Part shown: positions 49,201 to 61,328 of the stretch, one piece after another | How the letters are laid out: the number at the start of each line of letters is the position of its first letter | How positions within the stretch are numbered: the first letter of the stretch is position 1 | NCBI GenBank assembly: GCA_964036665.1 | Contig: OZ038529.1 | Location: forward strand, 1,178,001-1,242,000 | From: Gordius sp. MW1 | Taxonomy: Eukaryota > Nematomorpha > Gordioida > Gordea > Gordiidae | Length of the DNA: 64,000 nucleotides | Direction: 5' to 3' | Program-made: the position numbers and the translations under genes | The notes under the pieces: generated by a model | What the model saw: the letters and a program-made list of their open reading frames with translations, nothing else | What the model was told of the DNA's origin: nothing | Database searches by the model: none

Positions 49201-51830
49201 GTTATTTTAGCTGTTACGCTGGGCAGGACTGTTTACATTTGACATCGTTTAAAATTGAACTTTTTAGCCAGGATGGAATTTAGAGGGGGGGGGCAATAAT
49301 GATTTAGGGAGGAGCAAAATGCTAATTTTTAGTAATTTTAGCCATAAATATGTTAAATTTTGAAGAACTCTTGTAATTAGAGGGGGGGCAAGCGCCCCTC
49401 CCTACCACCCCCTGGCTACGCCTATGTATTTAATAGATTTAATTGAGGCAAACAAATAACTTTTTTGTTTTGCGTCAACGAATCAGTTTAAAAATTTTTA
49501 TAAGCGCACAATAACTCATCATTTGATACTACAAATTTATTTGGGCTAAATTGTGACATATCACTCTTTATGATATCATAATTCTAGTTTTTTTTTTAAA
49601 TTAGTTTCATTAATTAGTACAACTAGTAAGGCGACTCAATATAAATCAGATCAGACCCCATAGCTTTAACCCACCACACCAACATGTCGCATTTATTTTA
49701 TATCAATTGCTATGGGCCCGCTTCTGGTTGTCCGCCCGTCCTGTCCTGTCATGTCCAACTTGTAATTTTTTCAATAATTGCCACGGAAACTTATGCGCGT
49801 TTTTAATGGCCGTGGACTTGTGCTTGTAAAAGATTTTGCTTTCACAAATACACTAGCTTATGACGGCCGGTTGGCTTTAATTTTTTCCACCTACCCCGAG
49901 CTCAAATATCATAATTGTTATATACAAGTTGCAAAAAGATATTAGGTATAAAGCTAATCAGTCGAGCTCATTAATAAATATAGAATTTGGACTAGGGCGA
50001 GGTCTAAAAAATTAAAGCCAACTAGCGGTCATAAGCTAATCTATTTGCGAAAGCAAAATGCATAAAGTCCACCACAGCCATTAAAACCTTATAAGTTTAC
50101 GGCAATTCTGCAAAAATTACAAGTTGGACGGGACAGGAGAGGACAAGCAAAAAGCGAGCTCATAAATTGCATAGCAATTAATATAAATTAATATGTATAT
50201 ATATATGCATAGGATTGGGGTTAGTGAAAAAACGACGGCAGATATAACTATGACTGTTCAAAGTAGTCCAGGTCATTCTAGCGTCCCACCCAAGGAAAAT
50301 GCCATTTCCATTTTAGCCGAAGCCGTATCGCGTCTTCAAGCTTACGACTTCCCATCACTGTTTGGGGCTCCGGGGACGCCCGACATTGAATTTTGTCGTA
50401 GAATAGCTCCGCTCTTTCCCGAAAATCGGCGAATACTATTGCTCAATGCCGACCTTTTCGCAAACGAAATTCCATTGTAATAACTCTTTTGGCGCAACTT
50501 TTTTAGTTTAGTGACCTATAAACCGAAACAATTATTAGGGCTCCTTGGGCGGGTTAATTAGATAAGGGCTCAAGATATATACAAACAAGCCTAATTGTAA
50601 TTACTTTGGATTGGCTATAATTCAATAAAGTACTGTGGTGTAAACGGCTGAGTGTTGTTTAGTCCACCTTTTGTTTTAGTCGACTCAACATTAACAGACC
50701 AAAGAGTTTTTGGTCTATTATTCTGAGTCGATCTCTAAGCTTAGTCGAAATTTGAAAAACAGACCACAAGCGACCGTTAGTCTGATTAAAACCAGTTCGA
50801 CCAAACACAACCTAGTCGTTTTTACAAGACTATACTAAAGAAAGACGGGACATGTGGTTTGATTTAATTCACAGCAATATTAATTAGGTTATTGGCTAAA
50901 TCGGATTTGGCTAGAGCGATGTTTACCACTACCAAAACTGTGACTCTGATTAACGGAGGAGTTAAGACTAACATTGTACCTAGTTGGGCGCAGGCCAACA
51001 TCAATCATCGAGTTCATCCCTTACAAACACCCAAACAGGTTGCACATTTATAATTTTAAAATAATAACGTATTGAGATCTTTAACAGGCTCTAGTCGGGC
51101 CCAAAAATGAAAAAAGATTTTTGCCTCGGGCCAGAGTTAGACAGATTAAATCAAATAGCTATCATAATTTGTTTTTAGGCAATAGTTATGCTAATAAATC
51201 TCTTAAAAGTATTCTTAACGAGGGACAAAATTTAAATTCAATATAATCCAACAAGTTGGACAAGACAAAGGACACTTTTTGTAGAGAATGAGTCCATAAA
51301 TTGAATAAAATTTAAAAAAGCTTTAGAATAACTGCCAAAAAGTGTGAACTAAAAATAAACAGTTGCCAAAATAGTTTTTTATAATTGTGGTTCATAGTCG
51401 ACCTAAGCCATATTAAATTGTTTATCGCTTATAGATATTATATATCGACATTGCCGTGGTAAATGATAGCCGGGTGCGTTTTGAATTGACCACTGAGAGC
51501 GATCCTCAACCTATTTCGGATTTTAATTCGACATCTTTTGCAAATTTGGAAAATTTAATCAATCAGCTGTTTGGAGAGGGTAGCGTCATCTCGTCAAAAA
51601 ATCAAACGACCATTGTGGTACCCGCCATTTTGACGGCGGCAACGGATTCCAAACATTTTAGCGAGATTGTGCAAAACATGTACCGATTTAGCCCCGTCAC
51701 TTTAAAATCAGCTGATATCAGCAGATTTCACGGTATAGACGAGCGCATTTCGGTCGAATCTTTTGACAATTGCGTGAATTTTTACTACCATCTCATGGAA
51801 AAGGTTTCGGGACTATCACGCGTTTCGTGA
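46299..51830 (+). CDS. M20 metallopeptidase, PM20D1/CPS1-like
   Basis: Secreted or vacuolar/ER-luminal zinc hydrolase of the M20 family (PM20D1 acts on N-acyl amino acids, fungal CPS1 on Gly-X peptides). Exons 46299-46425, 46551-46673, 48077-48300, 48485-48810, 50213-50476, 50888-51038, 51435-51830 give 536 codons plus stop, close to family length, with all phases compatible. The exon 3 donor (GTTCGA) is weak. The N-terminus MLRLCLWKIVIALCLVEIS is a signal peptide or anchor. Metal and catalytic residues: GHQDVVP (H, D), YGRGTMDCK (D), PHDEETGG (E-E), LLDEGF (D), PGHSSVPP dimerisation-loop H, and FHGIDERIS (H). The C after the catalytic D is as in CPS1-type rather than the DD of human PM20D1. 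Introns carry several MITEs. A possible AATAAA follows the stop. Substrate is not predictable. Confidence 0.88.
47451..47834. mobile_element. Decayed CCCGG-arm hAT-like element in intron 2 of the M20 gene
   Basis: Left end CAGAAAGCCCGGTTCGTTCC and right end (inverted) AGGTCAAATCCGTGAGAATT, then TTCTCTGCCCGAACCCGG, which follows the terminus of the 38379-39193 family. No clean duplication found. The ORF at 47371-47661 is not coding. Confidence 0.5.
47843..48015. mobile_element. hAT-like MITE (TAGTGT..GTAAAAACGG family)
   Basis: 173 bp, ends TAGTGTCGTAAAAACGGCTG and (inverted) TAGTATTGTAAAAACGGCTG; shares GTTTGGTCGAC-type sequence with 30628-30825. Flanks GTATATTC and GCTATATT match only if a one-base indel is allowed. 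Lies 60 bp upstream of exon 3 of the M20 gene. Confidence 0.7.
48849..49026. mobile_element. Poly-G hAT-like MITE in intron 4 of the M20 gene
   Basis: 178 bp, ends TATGGGCTTAGCCAGGG and CTGGCTACGCCCATG; flanks GTTATAAT (48841-48848) and ATTATAAT (49027-49034) match at seven of eight bases. It begins 38 bp after the donor at 48811. Confidence 0.78.
49267..49425. mobile_element. Poly-G MITE, left end truncated
   Basis: TAGCCAGGATGGAATTTAGA followed by a G run and GCAATAATGATTTAGGGAGG, ending CCCCTGGCTACGCCTATG. The leading CATGGGCG is missing. In the same intron as 48849-49026. Confidence 0.65.
50633..50834. mobile_element. Diverged hAT-like MITE (TAGTGTTGTAAAAACGG family)
   Basis: Left end TGTGGTGTAAACGGCTGAG, right end GTCGTTTTTACAAGACTA, with TTTTGGTCT/AGACCA palindromic core as in 30628-30825. 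No clean duplication. It sits in intron 5 of the M20 gene. Confidence 0.6.
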
Positions 51831-52146
51831 TTATAATTTTTACTTTACCCATATGTTAAATAAAAATTTAATTTTGTCTGTGTTGATGAAACATAAAAAA
51901 TAAGACTTATAAGACATTTATTAATGATAAACTTTCCTAATTAATCTTTAATTCTTACCTATTTTATAATAAATTATTAAAAATTTTATTATAATTAGAA
52001 ATTGGTTAAAATTCTTAAAATTAATAGGCTTTTGCCGTTTTTACAAGTTTTGTTATACAATTAGAGTAAGCTACAAAACAAGTTAAAAATAATATTTTGT
52101 TGTAAAAAATTCAAAGGCTTCGGGCAGGTGGCTTCTAAACTCTTTT

Positions 52147-55100
52147 TTTTAAAAAGTTTATTTGTTAAAAATCCGTTGACAGTAATATAATATAAATACA
52201 TGAAATATAAAAGACAAAATGCGTCAAATAAAATAATACACTATTCTGATATATCATCATCGAGGGGATCTTCCAAAATTAACCAAGAATCCGCGAACGA
52301 TTTAAAATTCTACTTGGCTATAAGAATACCAAGTCTTTGTTTAAGTAAAAAAGGATACCAAATGTTGAGACGGGGGAGAGCGTCTTCCTACCTCTTTAAA
52401 AAAAGCTAACCCCTGTTTGCCAAAGGTGCCTGAACATGAAGCAACCAATGGAATAAAAATATTTGAGGATAATAGGGCTTTGTATTTATTTGTTTTCAGC
52501 CCCTCTGCGACAGCTAAAGAATCATTGTTGTAGTTAGAGGGGGCAAATAGGTCAATACATGTGAAGTCCCATTTAAGGTGAAGACCATTGCTCCATGGGA
52601 CTAAAGAAGATCCATCAGGACGCATACGTCCCTCCAAGGAGGGGTCCGATGGCTCCAAGATGGATGAGATCTTTGCTCTCTTCAGAGCACTTTGATTTAA
52701 GGCATTGGCCTTATTGTGTCTAACATATTTGAATTTGTTTGCCAGGCAGTGTAAGGGATGCCTGGCTTGTTCGTCTACGAGTATGCTGCAATTTCGGCAA
52801 ATAAATGGCTTCGAAAATTTCACCCCTAGCCTGAGAGCTATGGAGTACGAAAGTTTCGAGTTCTCCAGCATCATCCCGGTGACTTGGGTAGACCTCTAGC
52901 CATTCGTGACCTGAGCCATCAAACAAAAACGACCTTAAATTAGAACACTGACTTGCATCGCTACTCGAAATTAGATAATCAACGGAGCGCAACACAAGTC
53001 CGGCATCCCAATCTCTTTGTCGTGAGGTTTGTGGCAAAGGGTTCCGGGGTTGGTATTTTTTTTCCCAAATAGCTAAAGCAATGGGTAAAGGGTCTTCTTT
53101 AACCGGATACAACTTAAAAATGGTATATTGTACGGATTTGTAAGATGAAATAAACGGGACTAGAGATATTGCGGCAGGTGAGCGAATCCCTAAACCACCC
53201 GATTTGGTTGGTAGGGAAGCTTGTAACCAGCTATGAGTATTGAATTTTATATTTAAAATAGATTGTAAAATAGATTTAATATTCTGTTCGAAGAGGTTTA
53301 AAATTCCCGAGTGTAAAATAGCACTTGAGGAGCAGATACAGTGCTGAATTTTTGAAATATTAAAATGGTTTTTCATTATGTAAAAAGCGTGGTGTGAAGG
53401 CAGACACTTTAAGAGATCTAATTTTGAGTTTAAAATAGAGAGATTATTCTCCAAATAAGTTGCAAGTCCAACTCTACCGCCTATCGGCGTTCCAAGATGG
53501 CACATAGCGTCTTTCTCGATTGCTAAAAAGGGGTTAATGTGGGGATATAATGAGTAGTCAGGGGGTTGAAAGATCTCACATTTGGTCTCGTTTAATTTAG
53601 CTTTAAAATTGGTTCGAAATCCTTTTTAATTTTGATGGCTTTAAAAACTTCGCGAGGATGACCACAAAGGGTGGCATCGTCCAAGTACCAAATATTTAGT
53701 GTTAGGTCGCATTCGTGCGATATTTTTTCCACTAAACTTTGGATACTTGAGCAAAATAATGGCGGACCCAATGGGTCACCTTGTTGGATACCTTCAGATG
53801 AATTTATTTTAAAATCCCCAAATCCTAAAAAGGATGTTAAGCCATAACTTAATAAGATATAGTTATGGAACTCTGGAAAATTCTCGAGTAAATTTTCAAT
53901 AAGGACATCTCTACGAATACAATTAAAAGCGTTGGCAAAGTTTAGTTTGACCATGCAATGATCCGATGGTATGGCTTCGAGGGCTAGCCTAGCGGCATGA
54001 CTAGCAGCTTCGCAGCCTCCCTTTATTCCAAAACCGAATTGATGTGGACTTAGGTTAGTGGAAAAGATCGGTTTAATTTTATAACATATTATTTTAGAAA
54101 TAATCCTCCTAAATACTCCCCCAATAGCGATAGGTCTTAGGGAATTATCTGGCATCTTAATCGCTATCAATTTGGCGCGAAACAAAAGAGGTATTATTTC
54201 ATGAGGTACGTTCCCATTGACAATGAGGCTGCATAAAGATGTTATGGCCTTTAGGAGGCATGATGAGTTCAGGTTATTAGTTTTAAGTAAATTTTGGAGA
54301 TATACAGGGCGGATTCTGTCTAGGCCGGCTGCAGAATCTAGGGGAAATGAGTTAATGGCTTCAGCGACCTCGGCGGAATCTAAGGATATGTTGGATTTAG
54401 AGTGGGGATACTGAGGATGACGAAGGAGGATGCTTTAGTATAAGCTGGTTGTAAGTTTCCTGTGTGCTTGGGACGATTGTATCGTTGCCATAAAACACCC
54501 TCAGAGCTCTATTTGGATTAAAATGATTAATTTTGCTGGATACAAGCTTAGCAGTATGTTTCAAAGATGATGCAAAAGCAGGTTTTGTCTGGGAAGGGCA
54601 TAAGAGTGTACAGGTGTCATAAGTAACAATAGAGTCTTTTATTTGTTTAGATAGGTTTAAGTCTTCGGGCGGCCTGATAAAAAGAATGTGGTATGAGAAA
54701 TTAAGGATTTTGTCCTAATTAGCAAGGTTCTTAGGATCATTAGTTATGGACGTTATCAGATTTATAATAAATTGTTGGACGGCCAGTCTTGCCCCTCTAG
54801 GAATTCTAGATAACGTGTTAGGAAAGGAGAGAGTAAGGAAGGAATTGAAAAATCTGGAGGTAAAACATTTGGTGACAAGCTGTAATCATTAAAATTAAGG
54901 ACATGACTGTCTTCAACTCTGCTTGATCATCCTCTTCATTTGCTATTAAGGGGGATGTTTGTTCTCCAATTTTTTTCTTTTCTTTTTTTTAGACTTAAAA
55001 AGTTTATTTGTTAGAAATCCGTTGACAGTAATATAATATAAATACATGAAATATAAAAGACAAAATGCGTCAAATAAAATAATACACTATTCTGATATAC

Positions 55101-55153
55101 CATCATCGAGGGGATCTTCCAAAATTGGCCAAGAATCCGCGAACGATTTAAAA
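52147..55153 (-). pseudogene. Non-LTR retrotransposon with RLE-type endonuclease (copy 2), composite insertion
   Basis: Minus-strand element homologous to copy 1. Segments: 5' coding remnants (PRGARLAVQQFIINLITSI) at 54220-54960, RT at 53592-54185 (LRPIAIGGVFRRIISK, HQFGFGIKGGCE, FANAFN, QQGDPLGPPLF, YLDD), then 52720-53505 and 52341-52874 (CRNC...RHPLHC; RMRPDGSSLVPWSNG then WDFTCID). There are several stops and frame changes. The 3' end has AATAAAC and an A8 tail at 52147. Its 5' side (about 54987-55153) is a second copy of the terminal 165 bp of the same family with its own A-rich tail. CTAAACTCTTTT flanks the whole unit at 52135-52146 and 55154-55165. Confidence 0.85.
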
Positions 55154-55335
55154 CTAAACTCTTTTAATCAATTACTATAAAACAACCATGAAAAATATTA
55201 AACAAACTCAATAAGTGTAGGTACTCAATGTCCCAACCAATCCCAATGCCTGAATTAGCGTTTTAGTGTTACTTTCATAAATGATAGTACGTTAGAAACA
55301 TTTTCAAATTTTAGAATTATTTTATTTATAAAGTA

Positions 55336-56477
55336 CTAGCTGACCCGGCAAACGTTGTTTTGCCCTATTAAAAATATTAAAAAAATAAAAAATTTAAATA
55401 AGAAAAAAACTACCAATTAATATCTATATGTTCTACTTTTTACATTTTTTAAAACTTACATAAACGATGAAAATAAATCCTTTATGCGCCCGCCATCCCT
55501 CCTCTCCACCCCACCGTCCTTCGATTAGAAGATCTAGAAAAACATAATTTAGAGGATTTAGATTATCATAGTTTATAAACAGGAGAAATTTTGTCTATTT
55601 TTACATTTTTTAAAACTTACATAAACGATGAAAATAAATCCTTTATGCGCCCGCCATCCCTCCTCTCCACCCCACCGTCCTTCGATTGGAAGATCTGGAA
55701 AAACATAATTTAGAGGATTTAAATTATCATAGTTTATAAACAGGAGAAATTTTGTCTATTTTTACATTTTTTAAAACTTACATAAACGATGAAAATAACC
55801 GATTTGGCTTGAACAAATTTTTGGCTTGAACAAATTTTAAAACATGCTCCGGAGTATAGGGAATAAAGTATGCAATTTTGAGCCAAATCGGACCAGTAGT
55901 TTTTGAGGGACGTCTTTATTAAGTGTCAATATAAACCAACGTATAAAACAAAAAATCGTGACCCCTCGAAAACTACTGGACCGATTTGGCTCAAACAAAT
56001 CTTAAAACATGCTCCGAAGTATGGGGAATAAAGTATGGAATTTTGAGCCAAATCGGTCGAGTAGTTTTTGAGGGACGTCTTTATTAAGTGTCAAAACGTA
56101 TAAACCAACGTATAAAACAAAAAAACGTAACCCCTCGAAAACTACTGGACCGATTTGGCTCGAACAAATCTTAAAACATGCTCCGAAGTATAGGGAATAA
56201 ACTGTGAAATTTTGAGCCAAATCGGCCTAGTAGTTATTGAGGGACGTCTTTATTAAGTGCCAAAATGTATAAAACAAAAGAACGTGACCCCTCAAAAACT
56301 ACTGGACCGATTTGGCTCAAACAAATCTTAAAACATGCTCCAGAGTATGGGGAATAAACTGTGAAATTTTGAGCCAAATCGGTCTGTTAGTTTTCTAAAT
56401 TTGGTGGTGGCATAGATACAAACAAACACAAACAAACACACAAACATACATACATAGTTTCATTTTTATATATAAGA
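55336..56477 (-). mobile_element. Helitron-like element with internal tandem repeats
   Basis: The 3' end (minus strand) reads CGTTTGCCGGGTCAGCTAG at 55336 and the 5' end TCTTATATATAAAAATGAAA near 56477, matching 27246-28800. Internal tandem repeats: about 2.3 copies of a 165-bp unit (CTCCACCCCACCGTCCTTCG) at 55432-55795, and about four 170-bp units with ACCGATTTGGCTC...GAGCCAAATCGG at 55797-56400. Non-autonomous. Confidence 0.65.
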
Positions 56478-56885
56478 ATAAGATAACTTCATTAAAAAGA
56501 AAGCCATTAAATATTTAATTTGAACGATAATAAATAATTTAATAGAATAATAATGGTGCCATCTATTAAAATTAAAAAATGCCATGTTCTTAGATTTTAG
56601 GAGAAATTGATAAAATTATGTTGTTTAAGGTGTCTCTATCCTTACATCTTGTTGTCCAGGGAGAATAATATTACGATTAGATTATTTTTCATTAATAAAG
56701 TTATTTGCATTCATTACTTAGTAAATTTTTTGTCTACTTAAATGCTGACATATTTAGTTTATTTCTTTGCTAGACTCTGTAAAAACTTATTATAATTTCA
56801 CAATTAAATCAGAATTTAGGAGATATTTATTCACTGTGCATACTTTGCAAATAAAAATCATTTTTTAGTTGTCACTTTCATTTAA

Positions 56886-57502
56886 CCCGCGAGAGTATTC
56901 GTGGGGTATTTCTATACCCCACGCAAATTATAAATTAAAATATAAAACGCAATTTAAGTCTAATAAATTTGGTCTTTTCAGCAGCTTAATAGTTTATAAA
57001 GAACTAGGTTAGGTGAAAATTTCATAGGTTTTGGCGTAATACTTTTTAAAATATACAAGTTTTTTTTTGGCTCGGGGGGAATGATTTTACCCCACGAATG
57101 CTCTTACGTAAGTTTTTTTCTGTTGGAAAAAATGTATGTATTTTTTTTTGTTTGATGATATCTTTTACAATTTGTGTTTTTAATACATTTTGAACATTCT
57201 TTTAATAAAAAATCACGTTTATCTTGATTATTTTAAGGTATACGATGTCGAGAGGTAAAATGGAAGCTCTCAAATAACCAAAATAAAAATGGGTGTCCAA
57301 AAAATTGTTAATAAGTTTTGTAATGTTGATTAGATTCATATTAAAATTTATACCATCAATCTTAAGACCTTTATAAACACATGTTTAAAATTTGAAAGGT
57401 TTTAAAAGAATACTTTGTAAGTTATAAGAAGTTAAAAAGTGGGGTAAAGTTATACCCCACGAATGCTCTCGCGTTCGGGATTTTCAGGAATACTCTTGAG
57501 GG
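56886..57502. mobile_element. piggyBac-like MITE at a TTAA site
   Basis: Flanked by TTAA on both sides (56882-56885 and 57503-57506). Ends CCCGCGAGAGTATTCGTGGG and, inverted, CCCTCAAGAGTATTCC. A second inner motif GCGAGAGCATTCGTGGGG is repeated near the right end, and CCCCACGAATGCTCTTACG lies in the middle (about 57090). CCC...GGG ends at TTAA are the piggyBac signature. No transposase. Confidence 0.75.
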
Positions 57503-57509
57503 TTAAGTA

Positions 57510-58183
57510 AGAGTCAAAAAGTGGCTTATGAATTTTATTTTTAACTTCCATTCAAATGAATTAAACGTTGAATATACCATAATAATAATAATTTGTCTTT
57601 TAAATTAAAAATTCAGGCTTTTAAGATAAGCATTTGAATCATACAATCACGAATCATAATATAATACAAATTATTTAAATTTTTTTGCAATGCAGTAGAT
57701 ATTTGAAACGTAAAATACCCATTTACTGTTATATAAAAAAGATTCGCGATTATCATGGGGTAGCAAAGAAATTTGTTTCCCTATTTTTAAAGCATGGGAC
57801 AGAAAATTAAATTATTGTTAAGTTCCGAGTTTTTTAACACTTTTATTGCATGTCTAGAGAGGATCTTTGATTTGATGGAGCAAATATGTCGGTACGCCTA
57901 TAGTCCCAAGCTAAGTAGTGTTCATTTTAACTAGCAGCTAAGGTTTGACAATCGGGTTAAAATATTTAACTAATTCCAATAACACCAAATATCATTTTTT
58001 TGCAGCAACATAATTGATATATAATGCTTTTATTTCTGACATACATAATACCTGGCTTAATTCCCTGCCGGAATTAAAAGAATAATATTGAGAATTAAAG
58101 GAAACGTATGTATAATTCAATTTACAAATCGCAGAGGAGTTATACAATATGATCAAAATAATATGGCGATATAATAAGGAAAA
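57510..58183. other. Intergenic; nothing recognised
   Basis: AT-rich DNA between the piggyBac-like MITE and the 3' end of SLX4. No coding signal. It may contain the SLX4 3' UTR (AT-rich sequence just left of 58184). Confidence 0.4.
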
Positions 58184-61100
58184 TCATTTTTTCCGTCGAC
58201 CTCGTCTCGGCTTATGATTCCAATCCCCAATTTTGCGAAATTTAAAGGTTATACAATAAGCGTCTAAAAATTGGACTAATTTAACACGCGAACATTTTTT
58301 GTATATAACATAGGCTGTGGTATTTGCTTTGAAGTCGATGTCGTCTTTCCTAAGATTTTCTTCGTTTACCCTTAACGTTTCCAATTCACCCAAACGGGTT
58401 AAATAGGTTTCGTTAAGTTTACGGAGCAAATAATCGAAACACAACGGTTCGTAACACAATATTTGACCGTAAAGCTCGTGATCGGATTGAATAAAATCTT
58501 TCATAATCTGATCACTAACTTCCCGTCGAATTTTGTGAAGTTTGATGGGTTTAGCTTTGACTACCTTCAAAGGAGACACGAGTGTAGAGGAGATGGACGA
58601 TTGCAACGAATGAGTATCCTTATAAAATGAAGCCTCATCTTTGAGAATGTCTTGTGATCCTTTGCCGAGCCTCTTGAAGCAAACAAATTATAAAAAATAT
58701 GACGAAAAGCAATTTACCTTTAATAAAGGTGGTGGGCTCTCGTCGATCACAATCTCACTGGGCGAAATATCGGCACCAGCCTTTTTAGGATCTTTTCGAG
58801 ATGCAATTAATATTGCCTTGTCTGGAGTCTTATGATCTCTAAGAGGATGAAAAGATTGTGCACAAGGCGGAGATATATTTTGAGAGTTTGGAATGCTGGA
58901 ATAGGCAGAATCAAGGTTAGGAGAAGATTGCAACTCGTTAGCTGGAGATTTGGATGAAGTTGACGCATTATCAAAATGTTCATATATTGCAGTTAAAATT
59001 TTGACAAGTTTGGACTTCGCTAGTTTTTTGACGCCATATTTCGAAGCTTCCTTAACCATGGTGGGGGTCGACATCCCAATCAATTTGGGATGAATCAAAT
59101 TGTCGCCTTTCTTTCTTTTACATGGCGATATTACAACGATATTTTTTGCTGGCTTGCCAGTTTTGTTGCGTTTTGTTTTTTCTTTAGGAACAGTATTAAG
59201 ATTAATCTCGTTAATACCGTCTTCCTGAGGTTGGTCCAATGCCTTGTGGTCGCCTGTTATGGTAGTATGTAATAGAGATCGATCAACGGAATTAAAAGAA
59301 GGCCAATCCTGTTCAACCAAATCGCCGTATATATAAGTGTCGGAACGCGACTCCTCAGTCGGCATCGCGTCGCATCTTTCAGGGGACAATACCAAATTAA
59401 AGGAGGGTGGCGTGGTATTTAGAGGAACTGCTTTGTCATAATCATGTATTTCAATCACGTCACAAACGTCCTCCTCAATCGAGGACGTCCGATGGGAATA
59501 CACAGTTTCGTTTGCTAGATACAGAACGTCGTCACTGACATTATTGCGGGGGCTAGTGGTATTAACGTCACTATTTATTTGGTCCGCTTCTAAATCTTCA
59601 CATTCCAAGAGCACCGTGTCATCGTTTAAATAAGAATCTCTAGATTCTAAATCGATCAAGGAATGACGATCGAACGAGACTGTTTTATCACATTCGGGTT
59701 CGTTATCATCTAAGTCGATGATGTCACAAGTATCGTTATGTTCGACGACAATGTTGTCGCGGCGATTAGGGAATGTTGAAAACTTTGTATGAGCTCGAGG
59801 CGTAGAAAAAAGAACTAGACTTAGGTTAGAATCACGAGGTGGCGGAGAGGGCCAAGCCTTGGATGATCCAGGTTCATTTTGATTGAGCACATTCAAAAAG
59901 GATGATCCTAAGGTAAAGTCGAGTAAGCTAGAGGCTTCAAACGGCGGAAGATTGTTAATTCTTTTACGTTTAATCGAAGAATCCTTTATAAAGTCCAACG
60001 AAGATGAATTGAGGTCATCATTTTTAGCGTTATCAAAATCGAACCTATAGCGTGGTGGCGAGGGCGTGTCGATTAAGGAGATACATGGTATGCTTTGGCA
60101 GGCAGACGATTGTCCTAACTTCGGCTTTGACATCACAAATTTAATTTAAAAATTATTCAAACAATTAAAATCATCTTTAAGCGATGCTATTCGGTAAGTG
60201 ATGTTTGTACATAAATTTCCTGTTATATCCCATAAGTTTCTTTCGTTCTCAACATCGACTTCCAAATTTCGGAGCATAATATCGTGTGCGAAGTTGTTGC
60301 ACTTGGAACAGCTGTTTGAGGGGTTATTTAGAAGGGAGTTCTCTACAATGCGATTGAGTTTTTGAGCAATGTGATTTTGACGTTCTTCGGGGTTGCATAG
60401 AATGAGTCGGGTAGGAATTTGACGTTGATCTATATTTTTGCGCACCTCCGGTTGTTCCGATTTTGAAAGAGCGATGGCCATTTGCATATTGTAATCCATT
60501 TTAAGGACTGATTGATACTTTCGTTTACTGCTGGCAAATAATGATAAAAGTTTAATAAATTTAAAACACAAATAGGCCAAATTATAAATGATTATGTGAT
60601 TTATAAGAATAATTAAAATCAAATCCTTACATACTTTCTCTTTTTCATAATGTTATTTAAATTTATAAAACAGTAGATCACATTCTATAAATTTCAAAAA
60701 AAAATTATTATTGAAGCCCAAAAAGCATTATATAAATAATATTATATAATTATTAAGAAATAATTACTTGACATCTTTTTTTACTGGAATTTTTTTGGGT
60801 GAACAATTGCTTCTAAGACAAAAAATAAATAATATGTGAAGTAGATAAATATATATTTAAAGCAAAAATAAAGAATTGCCTACATAGTTTTTATTTGCTC
60901 TATTTCATTCTGGATTTTCAAATTATTTTCATTTGTATCCCTGAAAAGTGTTACAATTTGATCCATGGTCAATCCTAAATTTGAGGCACATTGTTTGATG
61001 TGCTGCACCAAAGTTGAATTTGAAGATGTTTTTTGCATACATAATGGGCATTTGTTGACTTTTTTATATAAACATGAAATCTCTTTAATATAACTTTCTT

Positions 61101-61328
61101 TTTGCAAATCTAAACATCTAAGAGTCTATGCATTTTTTAAAAAAACATTTACTTTTGTATGTGTACTGTTCTAAATGTTGTACTAAATTCTGATAGATCT
61201 TTATTGCATAAAAAACATGTGAATAAGTATTGTTTGGTTAGATTTTCTTCTTTAAATTTTTCGTATTCACGATCTTGAATTAAATGTGCCAATATATTAT
61301 CACAGCATTCTTCTGAAGCAGTATCCAT
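58184..61328 (-). CDS. SLX4: SLX4-like structure-specific endonuclease scaffold
   Basis: Nuclear scaffold that recruits SLX1, MUS81-EME1 and XPF-ERCC1 nucleases for crosslink repair and Holliday junction resolution. Exons (minus): 61153-61328, 60884-61117, 60768-60812, about 60149-60530, about 58718-60136, 58184-58672. Exon 1 starts at MDTASEECCDNIL; UBZ4 finger 1 spans the first junction (CFLC ... HIQKC), finger 2 is CPLCMQKTSSNSTLVQHIKQ then C. Exon 4 has MAIALSKSE. The long exon holds an acidic low-complexity region and a SAP-like MUS81-binding segment (STPTMVKEASKYGVKKLAKS). Exon 6 is the SLX1-binding C-terminal domain (ELYGQILCYEPL, KLVQFLDAYCITF) ending in basic RRGRRKK. No BTB domain seen. 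Introns of 35, 71 and 45 bp. One in-frame TAA (60146-60148) separates the UBZ half from the SAP/C-terminal half. Confidence 0.88.

Noticed and set aside
54217-54414. Plus-strand 65-codon ORF
   Set aside because: Antisense of LINE copy 2 coding remnants, whose minus-strand translation matches the family N-terminus.
60125-60162. 38-bp GT-AG intron removing the SLX4 TAA
   Set aside because: Donor and acceptor have canonical dinucleotides but joining them shifts the frame of the following exon.
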